Assembly (NCBI RefSeq): GCF_028527925.1
Contig: NZ_JAPESW010000019.1
Span: forward strand, 1 to 64,000
Direction of reading: 5' to 3'
DNA: 64,000 nt
Origin: Cellulomonas fimi
Lineage (GTDB): Bacteria; Actinomycetota; Actinomycetes; Actinomycetales; Cellulomonadaceae
Below the pieces are notes generated by a model. That model did no database searches, had not been told where the DNA came from, and was given only the letters and a program-made list of their open reading frames with translations. Below are positions 14,275 to 23,700 of this stretch, piece after piece (the stretch's first letter is position 1; each line of letters begins with the position of its first letter). Both the position numbers and the translations under genes were made by a program.

Positions 14275-15123
14275 TCAGGACGACGGCGCCGGTGCCGTCG
14301 AGCTGCGCGTGACCAGGTGGGCGGGCGGCACCGTGTAGGAGCGGACCGGCCCCGCGGCGACGGTGTTGAGCACGCAGTCGCCGACCTGGACGCCCAGCGC
14401 GTGCACGTCGAACGCCATCGCGGACAGCGGCGGCGCGGCGTGCCGGGCGAGCGGCGAGTCGTCCCACGCGAGCAGCGACAGGTCGGCGGGCACGCGCAGG
14501 CCGGCCTCGCGCGCGACGTCGAGCGCCGCGACGGCCATGACGTCGTTGTCGAACACGATCGCGGTCGGCCGCGGGTCGCGCGCGAGCAGGTCACGCGTCG
14601 CGGCGGCGCCGGACGCCTCGCCGTAGTCGCCCTCGACGACCGTGCCGTCGACGCCGAGAGCGGCGCACCGCTCGACGAACGCGTCGGTGCGTGTGCGGGT
14701 GTGCGCGAGGTCGTGCGGGCCGGTGACGCGCGCGAGGCGGCGGTGGCCGAGCGCGACGAGGTGGTCGACGGCCTCGTGCGCCTCGGCCGCGTTGTCGACG
14801 AACACGTTCGCGACGGGCAGGTCGCGCGACGGTCCGCCGACGACGACGGCGGGCACGCCGAGCGTGGCGAGCGCGTCGAGGCGCGGGTCGTCGACCGTGA
14901 GGTTGTGCAGCACCACGGCCTCGACCTGGTGCTGCTCGGCCCAGCGGCGGTAGGTCGCGAGCTCGGCGTCGAGTGAGCCGACGATGTGCAGGAGCAGCGA
15001 GCGGCCCTCGGCGGAGAGCGACTCCTCGATGCCGGCGATGAGCTGCATGGAGAAGGCCTCGAGCCCCAGCAGCCGGGTCGGCTGGCGGAGCACCAGGCCG
15101 ACGGCGTGGATCCCGGGCGTCAC
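14275..15123 (-). CDS. LacI/PBP1-type sugar sensor lacking the helix-turn-helix
   Basis: This 282-residue protein is the effector-binding half of a LacI regulator: AVGLVLRQPTRLLGLEAFSM, DNAAEAHEAVDHLVALGHRR, AIVFDNDVMAVAALDVAREA and PADLSLLAWDDSP. The usual 55-60 residue N-terminal DNA-binding domain is absent. An in-frame stop lies four codons upstream of the GTG at 15123, and TAGGCT six bases before it is a leaderless promoter, so no frameshifted HTH remnant fits. It diverges from the GH27/GH127 operon. It could be a decoy sensor, a partner of another regulator, or an inactivated repressor. Confidence 0.8.
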   Translation of the reverse strand: MTPGIHAVGLVLRQPTRLLGLEAFSMQLIAGIEESLSAEGRSLLLHIVGSLDAELATYRRWAEQHQVEAVVLHNLTVDDPRLDALATLGVPAVVVGGPSRDLPVANVFVDNAAEAHEAVDHLVALGHRRLARVTGPHDLAHTRTRTDAFVERCAALGVDGTVVEGDYGEASGAAATRDLLARDPRPTAIVFDNDVMAVAALDVAREAGLRVPADLSLLAWDDSPLARHAAPPLSAMAFDVHALGVQVGDCVLNTVAAGPVRSYTVPPAHLVTRSSTAPAPSS

Positions 15124-15129
15124 GCGGCG

Positions 15130-15135
15130 AGCCTA
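15130..15135 (-). promoter_or_regulatory. Leaderless -10 element for the LacI-type gene
   Basis: TAGGCT on the minus strand lies six bases before the GTG at 15123 and fixes that start. Confidence 0.55.
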
Positions 15136-15175
15136 GCCGCCGCACCCGTGCGTGCCCGCGACCGGAGGCGCGCTC

Positions 15176-15190
15176 TACAACGTTGGAAAT
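15176..15190. promoter_or_regulatory. LacI-type operator candidate before GH27
   Basis: TACAACGTTGGAAAT carries the 8-bp palindrome CAACGTTG with the central CG typical of LacI-family operators. It sits between the LacI-like gene and the GH27 start. A second ACAACGTT lies at 19109-19116. Confidence 0.5.
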
Positions 15191-15254
15191 GTGCCGTACG
15201 GTGGTGCGCAGCCATCCCGGTCGCCGTCGACGGGGTGTGCCGAGAGGAGCCGCC

Positions 15255-16595
15255 GTGACCACCGTCGACCCCGACGCCCCCACCTCCCGCCGCGGGCGTC
15301 GCACCGCGCGGCTCGCCGCGACGCCCCCCATGGGGTGGAACAGCTGGGACTGCTTCGGCACGACCGTCACCGAGGACGAGGTCCTCGCGAACGCGACGGT
15401 GCTGCGCGACCGGCTGCTCCCGGCGGGCTGGGACACGGTCGTCGTCGACATCGCCTGGTACGACCCGACGGCCCGCGCGCACGGCTACAACGACGGCGCC
15501 CCGCTCGTGCTCGACGACCACGGCCGCCAGCTGCCCGCCCCGAACCGCTTCCCGTCGGCCGCGGGCGGTGCGGGGTTCCGGCCGCTCGGCGACGCGGTCC
15601 ACGGCATGGGCCTGCGGTTCGGCGTGCACCTCATGCGCGGCATCCCGCGGCTGGCCGTCGAGCGCGACCTGCCGATCCACGGCACCTCGTGGACCGCGCG
15701 CGACGTCGCCGCCCCGGGCGACGCGTGCGCGTGGAACCCCGACAACGTCGGCGTCGACCACGACCACCCCGGTGCGCAGGCCTGGTACGACGCGCTGATC
15801 GGCCAGCTCGCCGGCTGGGGCGTCGACTTCCTCAAGGTCGACGACATGCTCGCGCCGTACCACGACCGGGACGTCGAGGCCGTCGCCCGCGCGATCGCGC
15901 GCACCGGACGGGACGTCGTCCTGTCGCTGTCGCCCGGCACGCACCTGTCGACGACGCACCTCGGCCACCTGCGCGAGCACGCCCAGATGTGGCGCATCAG
16001 CGACGACCTCTGGGACCGGTGGGACGACGTGCACGCCCAGCTCGCGCGCCTCGCCCGGTGGGCGCCGCACCAGCGGCCGGGCGGATGGGCCGACGCCGAC
16101 ATGCTGCCGCTCGGCCGGATCGGGCTGCGCGCCGAGCGCGGCGAGCCGCGCGACAGCCGCCTCACGCCCGACGAGCAGCGCACGCTCCTCACGCTGTGGG
16201 TCATGGGCCGCTCGCCGCTCATGGTCGGCGGGCACCTGCCCGAGACCGACGCCGCGACGCTCGACCTGCTCGCCAACCCCGCGCTCGCGAGCGTGCTGGC
16301 GCGCAGCACCGAGAACCGCGAGATCGTCCGTGAGCCCGTCGACGACGGCGAGGTCGTCGTGTGGACCGCCGCGGCCGGCGACGACGACACGCGTTGGGTC
16401 GCCGTCTTCTGGACCGGGCCGACCGAGCGCCGGCTCACCGTGCCGCTCGCCTCGGTCGTGGGTGCCGTCGCGGCCCGTCGTCCGTGGCGCGCGGCGGACC
16501 TGTGGCGCCCGGGCGAGCCCGTGCAGGTCGACGGCGTGCTCGACGTCGTCGTCGCGTCGCACGGCGTCCGCTGGTTCGCGCTCGACCCCGCCTGA
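15255..16595 (+). CDS. Glycoside hydrolase family 27 (alpha-galactosidase-type)
   Basis: This 446-residue enzyme shows the GH27 start TPPMGWNSWDCFG (residues 23-35). The catalytic strand DFLKVDD has the nucleophile expected at Asp196, and RISDD has the acid/base expected at Asp251. GGWADADMLPLG and the C-terminal beta-sandwich follow. There is no signal peptide, so it acts in the cytoplasm on imported oligosaccharides. Family members cleave alpha-galactosides or beta-L-arabinopyranosides. The GTG at 15255 has GAGAGGAG upstream. It precedes the GH127 gene by 46 nt in one operon. Confidence 0.9.
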   Translation: MTTVDPDAPTSRRGRRTARLAATPPMGWNSWDCFGTTVTEDEVLANATVLRDRLLPAGWDTVVVDIAWYDPTARAHGYNDGAPLVLDDHGRQLPAPNRFPSAAGGAGFRPLGDAVHGMGLRFGVHLMRGIPRLAVERDLPIHGTSWTARDVAAPGDACAWNPDNVGVDHDHPGAQAWYDALIGQLAGWGVDFLKVDDMLAPYHDRDVEAVARAIARTGRDVVLSLSPGTHLSTTHLGHLREHAQMWRISDDLWDRWDDVHAQLARLARWAPHQRPGGWADADMLPLGRIGLRAERGEPRDSRLTPDEQRTLLTLWVMGRSPLMVGGHLPETDAATLDLLANPALASVLARSTENREIVREPVDDGEVVVWTAAAGDDDTRWVAVFWTGPTERRLTVPLASVVGAVAARRPWRAADLWRPGEPVQVDGVLDVVVASHGVRWFALDPA

Positions 16596-16641
16596 CCCGG
16601 TCCGTCCCCACCCGCCCACCGTCCCGGCACCCGGAGCACCC

Positions 16642-18996
16642 GTGGATCTCCTCCCGCTGTCCGACGTCCGCCTGCTCGACGGCCCGTTCCGCGCGGCCCA
16701 GCAGACCGACCTCGCGTACCTGCTGCGCCACGACCCGCAGCGCCTGCTCGCGCCCTACCGCCGCGAGGCCGGGCTGCCGCGCGTCGCCGAGCCGTACGGC
16801 AACTGGGAGTCGATGGGCCTCGACGGGCACGTCGGCGGGCACGCGCTCTCGGCCGCGAGCCTGCTGTGGGCGGCCACGGGTGACGAGCGCGCCGCCCGGT
16901 TCGCCGCGGACCTGGTCGACGGGCTCGCCGTGTGCCAGGACGCGCTCGGCACGGGGTACGTCGGGGGCGTGCCGCACGGCGTCGCGCTGTTCGAGCGGAT
17001 CGCGGCGGGCGACCTGTCGGCCGACTCCTTCGGGCTCAACGGTGCGTGGGTGCCCTGGTACAACCTGCACAAGACCGTGGCCGGGCTGGTCGACGCCGCC
17101 CGGTACGCGCCCGAGCCGACCGCGTCGCGCGCACGCGACGTCGCGGTGCGGTTCGCCGACTGGTGGCTGCCCGTCGCCGCCGGGCTCGACGACGACCAGT
17201 TCGCCGCGATGCTGCGCACCGAGTTCGGCGGCATGTGCGAGGCGTTCGCGGACCTCGCCGACCTCACCGGACGCTCCGACCTGCGGGCCATGGCGGTGCG
17301 GTTCGCCGACCGCACGCTGCTCGACCCGCTGCTCGACGGCCGCGACGCGCTCGACGGCCTGCATGCCAACACGCAGATCGCGAAGGTCGTCGGCTGGGCC
17401 GCGCTCGCGGAGTCCGCCCCCGACGGCGGCTGGGACCGCGCCGCGCGGGCGTTCGCCGACAGCGTCGTGCGGCGGCGGTCGCTCGTGTTCGGCGGCGACT
17501 CCGTGTCCGAGCACTTCCACCCCGTCGACGACTTCCGCGGCGCGCTCACGTCGCCCGAGGGTCCGGAGTCGTGCAACACCGCGAACATGCTCGAGCTCGT
17601 CCGGCGGCTCCTGCGCACGGACCCGGACCCCGTGCTGCTCGACTTCGCCGAGCGTGCGCTCGTCAACCACGTGCTGTCCGCGCAGCACCCCGACGGCGGG
17701 TTCGTGTACTTCACGCCCGCGCGGCCCGACCACTATCGCGTCTACTCGCAGCCCGAGGTGGGGTTCTGGTGCTGCGTCGGCACGGGGCTCGAGACGTACG
17801 CGCGGCTCGGCGAGCTCGCGCTCGGCACGCAGCCGGCAGCCGCGCCCGACGAGGGCGACGACCTGCTCGTGAACGTCGCCGTCCCCGTGCGGGCCCGCTG
17901 GGCAGCGCGCGGCGCCGTCGTGACGCTGACCAGCGATCTCCCCGACCTGTCGACCGGCGGCGAGGTGACGCTGCGACTCGACCTGCCAGCGACGCAGACC
18001 TTCACGGTGCACGTGCGCCGCCCGTCGTGGGCCGTGGGCGACCTCGAGCTCGCGGTCGGCGGCGTACGTGTGCCCGTCGAGCCCGGACCCGGCCCGTACG
18101 TCGCGGTGCGCCGCACGTGGGACGACGGCGACCTCCTGACCTGGCGGGTCACGGCCCGCGTCGAGGCCGAGCGGCTGCCCGACGGGTCCGACTGGGCCGC
18201 CTTCCGGTACGGGCCCGTCGTCCTGGCCGCGCGCGGCGGCACGGACGACCTTCCCGGTCTGCGGGCCGACGGCTCGCGCATGGGTCACGTGGCGTCCGGA
18301 CCGTTGCACGCGCTCGCGGGCGCACCGGTGGTGGAGTCCGCCGCCGACGGCGCCGACCAGGTCCACGGCCCGCTCGACGGCATGACGTTCCGCCTCGACA
18401 CCGATCGCGGACCGCTCGCGCTCGAGCCGTTCCACGCGCTCCACGACGCCCGGTACACGCTCTACTTCCCGCTCGCCGCGCCGGGGACGGCGAGCGAGCG
18501 GCGTGCCGCGCTCGCCGCGGCCGAGTCCGACGACCTGTCGCTCGCGGCGCGCACCGTCGACGACGTGGCGTGCGGCCGGCAGCAGCCCGAGGTCGAGCAC
18601 GCGTTCACCGGCGACGGCACGTGGACCGGCGCGACCGACGGCGTGCGGTGGCGGGCCGCGGACGGGTGGTTCGGCTACGTGCTCGCGGACCCGGCGGCGT
18701 CGGCGGACGTCCTGCGCGTGACCCTGCGCGGCGGTGACGTCGACGGCGCGGCGGACGTGGTGGTCGACGGCACGCGCGTCGGGACGGTGACCGCGCCCGC
18801 AGGTGCGGGGCTGCGCCACGTCGAGCTCGACCTCGCGCCGGCCACGGGCGCTGCGTCGGACGCCGGTGGCGGTCCGGCGGTCGGAGATGGCCGCGCGGTG
18901 GCGGCGCCCGGCAGTCAGGGACGGAGCGTGCGGGTCCAAGCGGTCGGGGGCGGGCGCACGCCGCGGGTCGTCGGGCTGCGTCTCCTGCGCCGCTGA
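16642..18996 (+). CDS. Glycoside hydrolase family 127 (beta-L-arabinofuranosidase-type, DUF1680)
   Basis: This 784-residue protein has the (alpha/alpha)6 barrel of GH127. GPESCNTANMLEL supplies Glu309 and Cys311, and FWCCVGTG supplies Cys377 and Cys378. These four residues match the zinc site and Cys nucleophile of the family. Residues about 480-600 are beta-sandwich domains and the end (about 640-760) resembles DUF6805. No signal peptide is present. It likely removes terminal beta-L-arabinofuranose inside the cell, together with the GH27 enzyme. The GTG at 16642 has GGAG upstream. Confidence 0.88.
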   Translation: MDLLPLSDVRLLDGPFRAAQQTDLAYLLRHDPQRLLAPYRREAGLPRVAEPYGNWESMGLDGHVGGHALSAASLLWAATGDERAARFAADLVDGLAVCQDALGTGYVGGVPHGVALFERIAAGDLSADSFGLNGAWVPWYNLHKTVAGLVDAARYAPEPTASRARDVAVRFADWWLPVAAGLDDDQFAAMLRTEFGGMCEAFADLADLTGRSDLRAMAVRFADRTLLDPLLDGRDALDGLHANTQIAKVVGWAALAESAPDGGWDRAARAFADSVVRRRSLVFGGDSVSEHFHPVDDFRGALTSPEGPESCNTANMLELVRRLLRTDPDPVLLDFAERALVNHVLSAQHPDGGFVYFTPARPDHYRVYSQPEVGFWCCVGTGLETYARLGELALGTQPAAAPDEGDDLLVNVAVPVRARWAARGAVVTLTSDLPDLSTGGEVTLRLDLPATQTFTVHVRRPSWAVGDLELAVGGVRVPVEPGPGPYVAVRRTWDDGDLLTWRVTARVEAERLPDGSDWAAFRYGPVVLAARGGTDDLPGLRADGSRMGHVASGPLHALAGAPVVESAADGADQVHGPLDGMTFRLDTDRGPLALEPFHALHDARYTLYFPLAAPGTASERRAALAAAESDDLSLAARTVDDVACGRQQPEVEHAFTGDGTWTGATDGVRWRAADGWFGYVLADPAASADVLRVTLRGGDVDGAADVVVDGTRVGTVTAPAGAGLRHVELDLAPATGAASDAGGGPAVGDGRAVAAPGSQGRSVRVQAVGGGRTPRVVGLRLLRR

Positions 18997-19107
18997 GTCC
19001 GCGGCGGACGCGCCACCGGCCCGCCGGGATCTGGGACGCCGGACGGGGAGAGGCGCCGCGGGGACCGGACCGGACCGCCCGAACCGGCAGGATTCAGTCG
19101 TCCGGGT

Positions 19108-19119
19108 GACAACGTTCTC
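19108..19119. promoter_or_regulatory. Second ACAACGTT LacI-like site
   Basis: GACAACGTTCTC downstream of GH127 repeats the ACAACGTT core found before GH27. It lies 77 bp before the gene at 19196. Relevance is uncertain. Confidence 0.35.
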
Positions 19120-19195
19120 CATCCGGTCGCGCTCCGGGCGGACATCGGGACCCAGGACTGGTCAGACGGGGCCGTGACGGTGCCACGATGCCCCC

Positions 19196-19945
19196 ATGAC
19201 GACCGTGCCCGTGGCGCTCCACGCCCTGCTCACGACGACGTTCGAGCCCGCACCGCCCGTCCGCTGGCACCGCGCGCACTGGCGGCAGTGGGCCGACCGG
19301 ATGGGACCGGAGTTCCGGCTCCCCGACGTCGACGACGCGGTCGACCGCGAGGACGCCGCCGCGCTGGTGCACGAGGAGCTCGAGCGCGGCCGCACGGTGC
19401 CCGCGTTCGTCGCGGCCATGGTGTGGGCGTACGGGACCGCCCACGACGGCCCGTACCGCACGGCGACGGTGCTCGGTGGCCGGCGTCGCCCGACCGAGGT
19501 GAGGCCGGAGGTCGTCGCGGCGCTCGACGACGCGGTGGGCACCGCCCGCGACGCGACCTCGCCCGCCGGCACGGGGCCCGACGCGCCGACGGCGCCCGCT
19601 CCCGCCGGGAGCGTGGCGGGCGACGCCGCCCGGTCCGCGCACCGGCGGATCGTGGAGCACCGGCTGCACGGACTGGCGCCCGCAGGGCTCACGGCGTGGC
19701 TGCACTTCGCGTCCGCGCGCCGTGACCCCTACGCGCCGCACGCGGTGCCGGTGCTCGACGACGACGTGCGCGCGTGGCTCGCGACGGACGCCGACCTGCC
19801 GCTGCGCGACGGTCACCCCGACGACTACGGGCGGTACGTCGACCGGCTCGTCACGTGGGGCCGGCCCTTCGGACGGACGCCCGTGCAGGTCGAGTCGTCG
19901 GTGCGGACCCTCGTCGTCGCGGGACGCGCGGGTTCCGGCTCCTGA
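19196..19945 (+). CDS. Hypothetical protein, possibly an 8-oxoguanine glycosylase OGG-fold protein
   Basis: This 249-residue soluble protein contains VPAFVAAMVWAYGTAHDGPYRTATVLGG (about residues 68-95), which resembles the WGYG--GYGP-R segment of actinobacterial OGG-fold proteins. Later it has RIVEHRLHGLAPAGLTAWLHFASARRDP and PVLDDDVRAWLA, in the same style. An Ala/Pro-rich linker is near residues 120-145. No signal peptide was seen. The ATG at 19196 is preceded by CACGAT six bases upstream (leaderless). The family call is tentative and from memory of conserved motifs only. Confidence 0.5.
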   Translation: MTTVPVALHALLTTTFEPAPPVRWHRAHWRQWADRMGPEFRLPDVDDAVDREDAAALVHEELERGRTVPAFVAAMVWAYGTAHDGPYRTATVLGGRRRPTEVRPEVVAALDDAVGTARDATSPAGTGPDAPTAPAPAGSVAGDAARSAHRRIVEHRLHGLAPAGLTAWLHFASARRDPYAPHAVPVLDDDVRAWLATDADLPLRDGHPDDYGRYVDRLVTWGRPFGRTPVQVESSVRTLVVAGRAGSGS

Positions 19946-19982
19946 CCGGGCGCCGACCGTCGCGCGCGGCGTCGCCGGGGCG

Positions 19983-20570
19983 TCAGCGACCCGCGGCGTC
20001 CGCGATGCGCTGGAGCTCCGCGACGTAGGCCGCCCACTCGTCGGCCGTCATGCCGGGCAGGTTGCTGTTGTCGACGCGCAGCCCCGCGGCGCCGTCCGCC
20101 TGCTCGCGCAGGATGTCGGCGTGCCCGGCGTGCCGCGCGAGGTCGTTCGTCACGTGCACGACCACGAGCCGCAGCGACACCGGGTTGCGGTGCTCGGGCC
20201 ACCACGCGACGCGCCCCGGGGTGTCGAGCGGTGCGGACAGGATCAGCTCGTCGGCGAAGGCCCACACCCGGCGGTACAGGCCGACGACGTCCTCGACGGA
20301 CTCGTCGGCCGTCGCGTACATGTCGAGGTTGGGCGTCGTCTCGTCGAGGTACCAGCCCAGCTCGGCCAGCCCCGGGAAGTCGCGGTCGAACGTCTCGCCG
20401 AAGTACCCGATCTCGACCCCGGCGGCGTGCTTCACGAGGCCGAGCAGGTTGGTGCCCGTCGGGGTGCGGGGGAGCCGCACGTCACGTTCGTCGAGCCCGT
20501 CGAGCTTCCAGACCAGCGCGTCGCGCGCGCTCTGGAGGTAGCGGTGCAGCACGGTGCGCTCGTCGTCCAC
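19983..20570 (-). CDS. DinB family protein (DUF664)
   Basis: This 195-residue four-helix DinB/YfiT-like protein starts VDDERTVLHRYLQSARDALVWKLDGL and has the DUF664 stretch TPTGTNLLGLVKHAAGVEIGYFGE. His residues in VKHAAG and in VVVHVTNDLARHAGH are the expected metal ligands. Family members include thiol-dependent transferases, but this one is uncharacterised. The GTG at 20570 is chosen because CAGCCT lies six bases upstream (leaderless) and the start matches the usual DUF664 N-terminus. It is divergent from the RND permease. Confidence 0.82.
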   Translation of the reverse strand: MDDERTVLHRYLQSARDALVWKLDGLDERDVRLPRTPTGTNLLGLVKHAAGVEIGYFGETFDRDFPGLAELGWYLDETTPNLDMYATADESVEDVVGLYRRVWAFADELILSAPLDTPGRVAWWPEHRNPVSLRLVVVHVTNDLARHAGHADILREQADGAAGLRVDNSNLPGMTADEWAAYVAELQRIADAAGR

Positions 20571-20714
20571 GCGCCCAGGCTGGTGGGTGCCGCAGGTCAC
20601 GGCAACTCGTCGCGGGTGTCGTTCGTTGGTGAGGCGGGCCGCGCCTAGGGTGCGGACCAGATCCCGCGCGCCGCCGTCCTCGGCGCGTGCCCGCACGACC
20701 CGGGAGGAAGCCCC

Positions 20715-23700
20715 GTGGACCGTCTGGCCAGGCTGTCGCTCGCTAACCGCGCGGTCGTCGCGCTGATGACCGTCGCCGTCGCGGTGTTCGGGGTGGTGAG
20801 CCTCGGGTCGCTGCGTCAGGAGCTCATCCCGTCGCTGCAGATCCCGACCGCCGTCGTCGTGGGTGTGTACCCGGGGTCGGCGCCGCAGATCGTCGAGGAC
20901 CAGGTAACCGTGCCGGTCGAGACGGCGGCGAAGGGCGTCGACAAGGTCGAGGAGGTCACGTCGACGTCGTCGACCGGCCTGTCCGTCACGACCGTCGAGT
21001 TCACCTACGGCACCGACATGGACCTCGCGAGCCAGCAGCTCGCGAGCGCGGTCAACCGGATCCAGCGCCAGCTCCCGTCCGTGGTCGAGCCGCAGGTCGT
21101 CACGGGGTCGATCGACGACCTGCCGGTCGTCCAGCTCGCGGTGTCGGGCGGGTCGTCGCAGGACGACCTCGCGTCGTTCGTCACCGACGTCCTGCAGCCG
21201 CGGCTCGAGCAGGTCGCCGACGTGCGCAGCGTCGCGGTGTCGGGCATCGCGGACCAGGAGGTGCTGGTCGACCTCGACGTCGCGGCGATGGCCGCGGCCG
21301 GCCTGTCGCCCGCGCAGGTGACGACCGTCCTGCAGGACAACGGCGTGGTGGTCCCCGCGGGCACGGTCGCGGACGGCGACACGGAGCTGAGCGTGCAGAT
21401 CGGCTCGCCGATCACGAGCGTCGACGACCTCGCCGCGCTCCCGCTGACCAGCGCGACGGGTGCCGTCGTGGCGCTCGGCGACGTGGCGACGGTGGAGGCG
21501 GGTCCGGCGCCCGCGACGTCGTACTCGCGCCTCGACGGCGCGCCGTCGCTGGGCGTCGCCGTCACGAAGACGCCCGCGGGCAACACCGTCGAGGTGTCGC
21601 ACGCGGTGCAGGACGTGCTCGACGACCTCGGCGAGCAGCTCGACGCCGACGGCGTGCGCGTCGCGGTCGTGTTCGACCAGGCGCCCTTCATCGAGGAGTC
21701 CATCGAGGGGCTCGCCACCGAGGGGCTGCTCGGCCTGCTGTTCGCGGTCGTCGTGATCCTGCTCTTCCTCGCGTCGCTGCGCTCGACGCTCGTGTCGGCG
21801 ATCTCGATCCCCCTGTCGCTGCTCGTCACGTTCGTCGTCATGAACGTCACGGGCTACACCCTCAACATCCTCACGCTGGGCGCGATGACGATCGCGATCG
21901 GCCGGGTGGTCGACGACTCGATCGTCGTCATCGAGAACATCAAGAGGCACCTGTCGTACGGGGAGGGCAAGCGCGAGGCGATCCTCACCGCGGTGCGCGA
22001 GGTCGGGGGCGCGATCACCGCCTCGACGGTGTCGACGGTCGCGGTCTTCCTGCCGATCGCCCTGGTCGGGGGCATGGTCGGCGAGCTGTTCCGGCCGTTC
22101 GCGCTCACCGTCGCGATCGCGATGGGCGCGTCGCTGCTGGTCGCGCTCAGCATCGTCCCGGTGCTCGCGTACTGGTTCATCACGGCCCCGACAGGGAGCG
22201 TCGCCGACGCGGCCGAGGTCCGGGCGCGCGCCGAGGAGAAGGAGCGCCGCGGCGTCTGGCAGCGCGCGTACGTCCCGACGCTCGCCGCGTCGCTGCGCCA
22301 CCCGGTGCTCACGCTGCTGGTCGCGGTCGCCGTGCTCGGCGGCACGCTCGCGCTCGTCCCGCGCCTGGAGACGAACTTCATCGGCGACTCGGGGCAGGAC
22401 ACGCTGACCGTCACGCAGTCGTTCGAGCCGGGCACGACGCTCGCCGCCCAGGACGAGGCGGCGCGCGAGGTCGAGGGCGCGCTGCTCGGGCTCGACGACG
22501 TCGAGACCGTGCAGACGACGGTCGGCACCGCGGACGCCGCAACGGCCGCGTTCTTCGGCGGGGGCGCGACCCCGCAGGCGACGTTCGCGGTGACGCTGGA
22601 CCCCGACGCCGACGGCGTGGCCGCGCAGGACGCCGTCCGTGACGCCGTCGAGGGGCTGTCGGAGGCGCCGTCCACGGGCATCACGGTCGCCGGCGGCGAC
22701 TCCGGGTTCGGGAGCAGCACGGTCGACCTCGTCGTGCGGGCGACCGACACCGAGGTGCTCGCCGACGCGGCCGCGCAGGTCGAGGAGGCCGTGCGCGACG
22801 TCGACGGCGTCGCCGAGGTGACGAACAACCTCGCGAGCGACCAGCGCGTCGTGCAGGTCGTCGTCGACCGCGACGCCGCCGCGGCGGTCGGCCTCACCGA
22901 GACGGCCGTGTCCGGCACGGTGGCCTCGCTCATGGCTCCGAGCCCCATCGGCACGGTGGACCTGGGGGAGGGACCGGTGGGTGTCGAGGTGTCCGTCGGC
23001 GACGCGCCGACGACGGTCGCGGAGGTCGAGGCGCTCGTCGTGCCGACCGCCGCCGGGCCGGTGCCGCTCACGCAGGTCGCGCGCGTGCAGGAGGTCGAGG
23101 TCCCGACGTCGGTGACGCGCGTCGACGGCGAGCGGAGCGCGACCGTCTCGGTCAAGCCGTCCGGCCAGGACGTCGGCGCCCTCACGGCCGCGCTGACCGC
23201 CGAGGTCGACGGGCTCGACCTGCCGCCGGGCGCGACCGTCGAGGTCGGTGGTGTCGCCGCCGACCAGGCCGACGCGTTCGCCGACCTGGGCCTCGCGATG
23301 CTCGTCGCGATCGCGATCGTCTACCTCGTCATGGTCGCCACGTTCCGCAGCCTCGTGCAGCCGCTGATCCTGCTGGTGTCGGTGCCGTTCGCGGCGACGG
23401 GTGCGCTGATCGCGCTGCTCGTGACGTCGACGCCGCTCGGCGTGCCGGCCCTCATCGGCCTCCTCATGCTCATCGGCATCGTCGTGTCGAACGCGATCGT
23501 GCTCATCGACCTCATCAACCAGTACCGCGAGCGGGGACGGCCCCTCGCCGACGCGGTCGCGGAGGGTGCGCGCAAGCGTCTGCGGCCCATCGTCATGACG
23601 GCTGCGGCGACGATCTTCGCGCTCACGCCCATGGCGATCGGGATCACGGGCGGCGGCTCGTTCATCTCGCAGCCGCTCGCGCTCGTCGTCATCGGCGGCC

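Noticed and set aside
15124-15254. Frameshifted helix-turn-helix of the LacI-like gene
   Set aside because: There is no room: the gap is 131 bp, holds two promoters and an operator-like site, and no frame reads like a LacI HTH.
19983-22301. Long minus-strand frame extending the DinB gene through the RND permease
   Set aside because: Only the first 195 codons (19983-20570) have family similarity; the rest is antisense to the well-supported permease.
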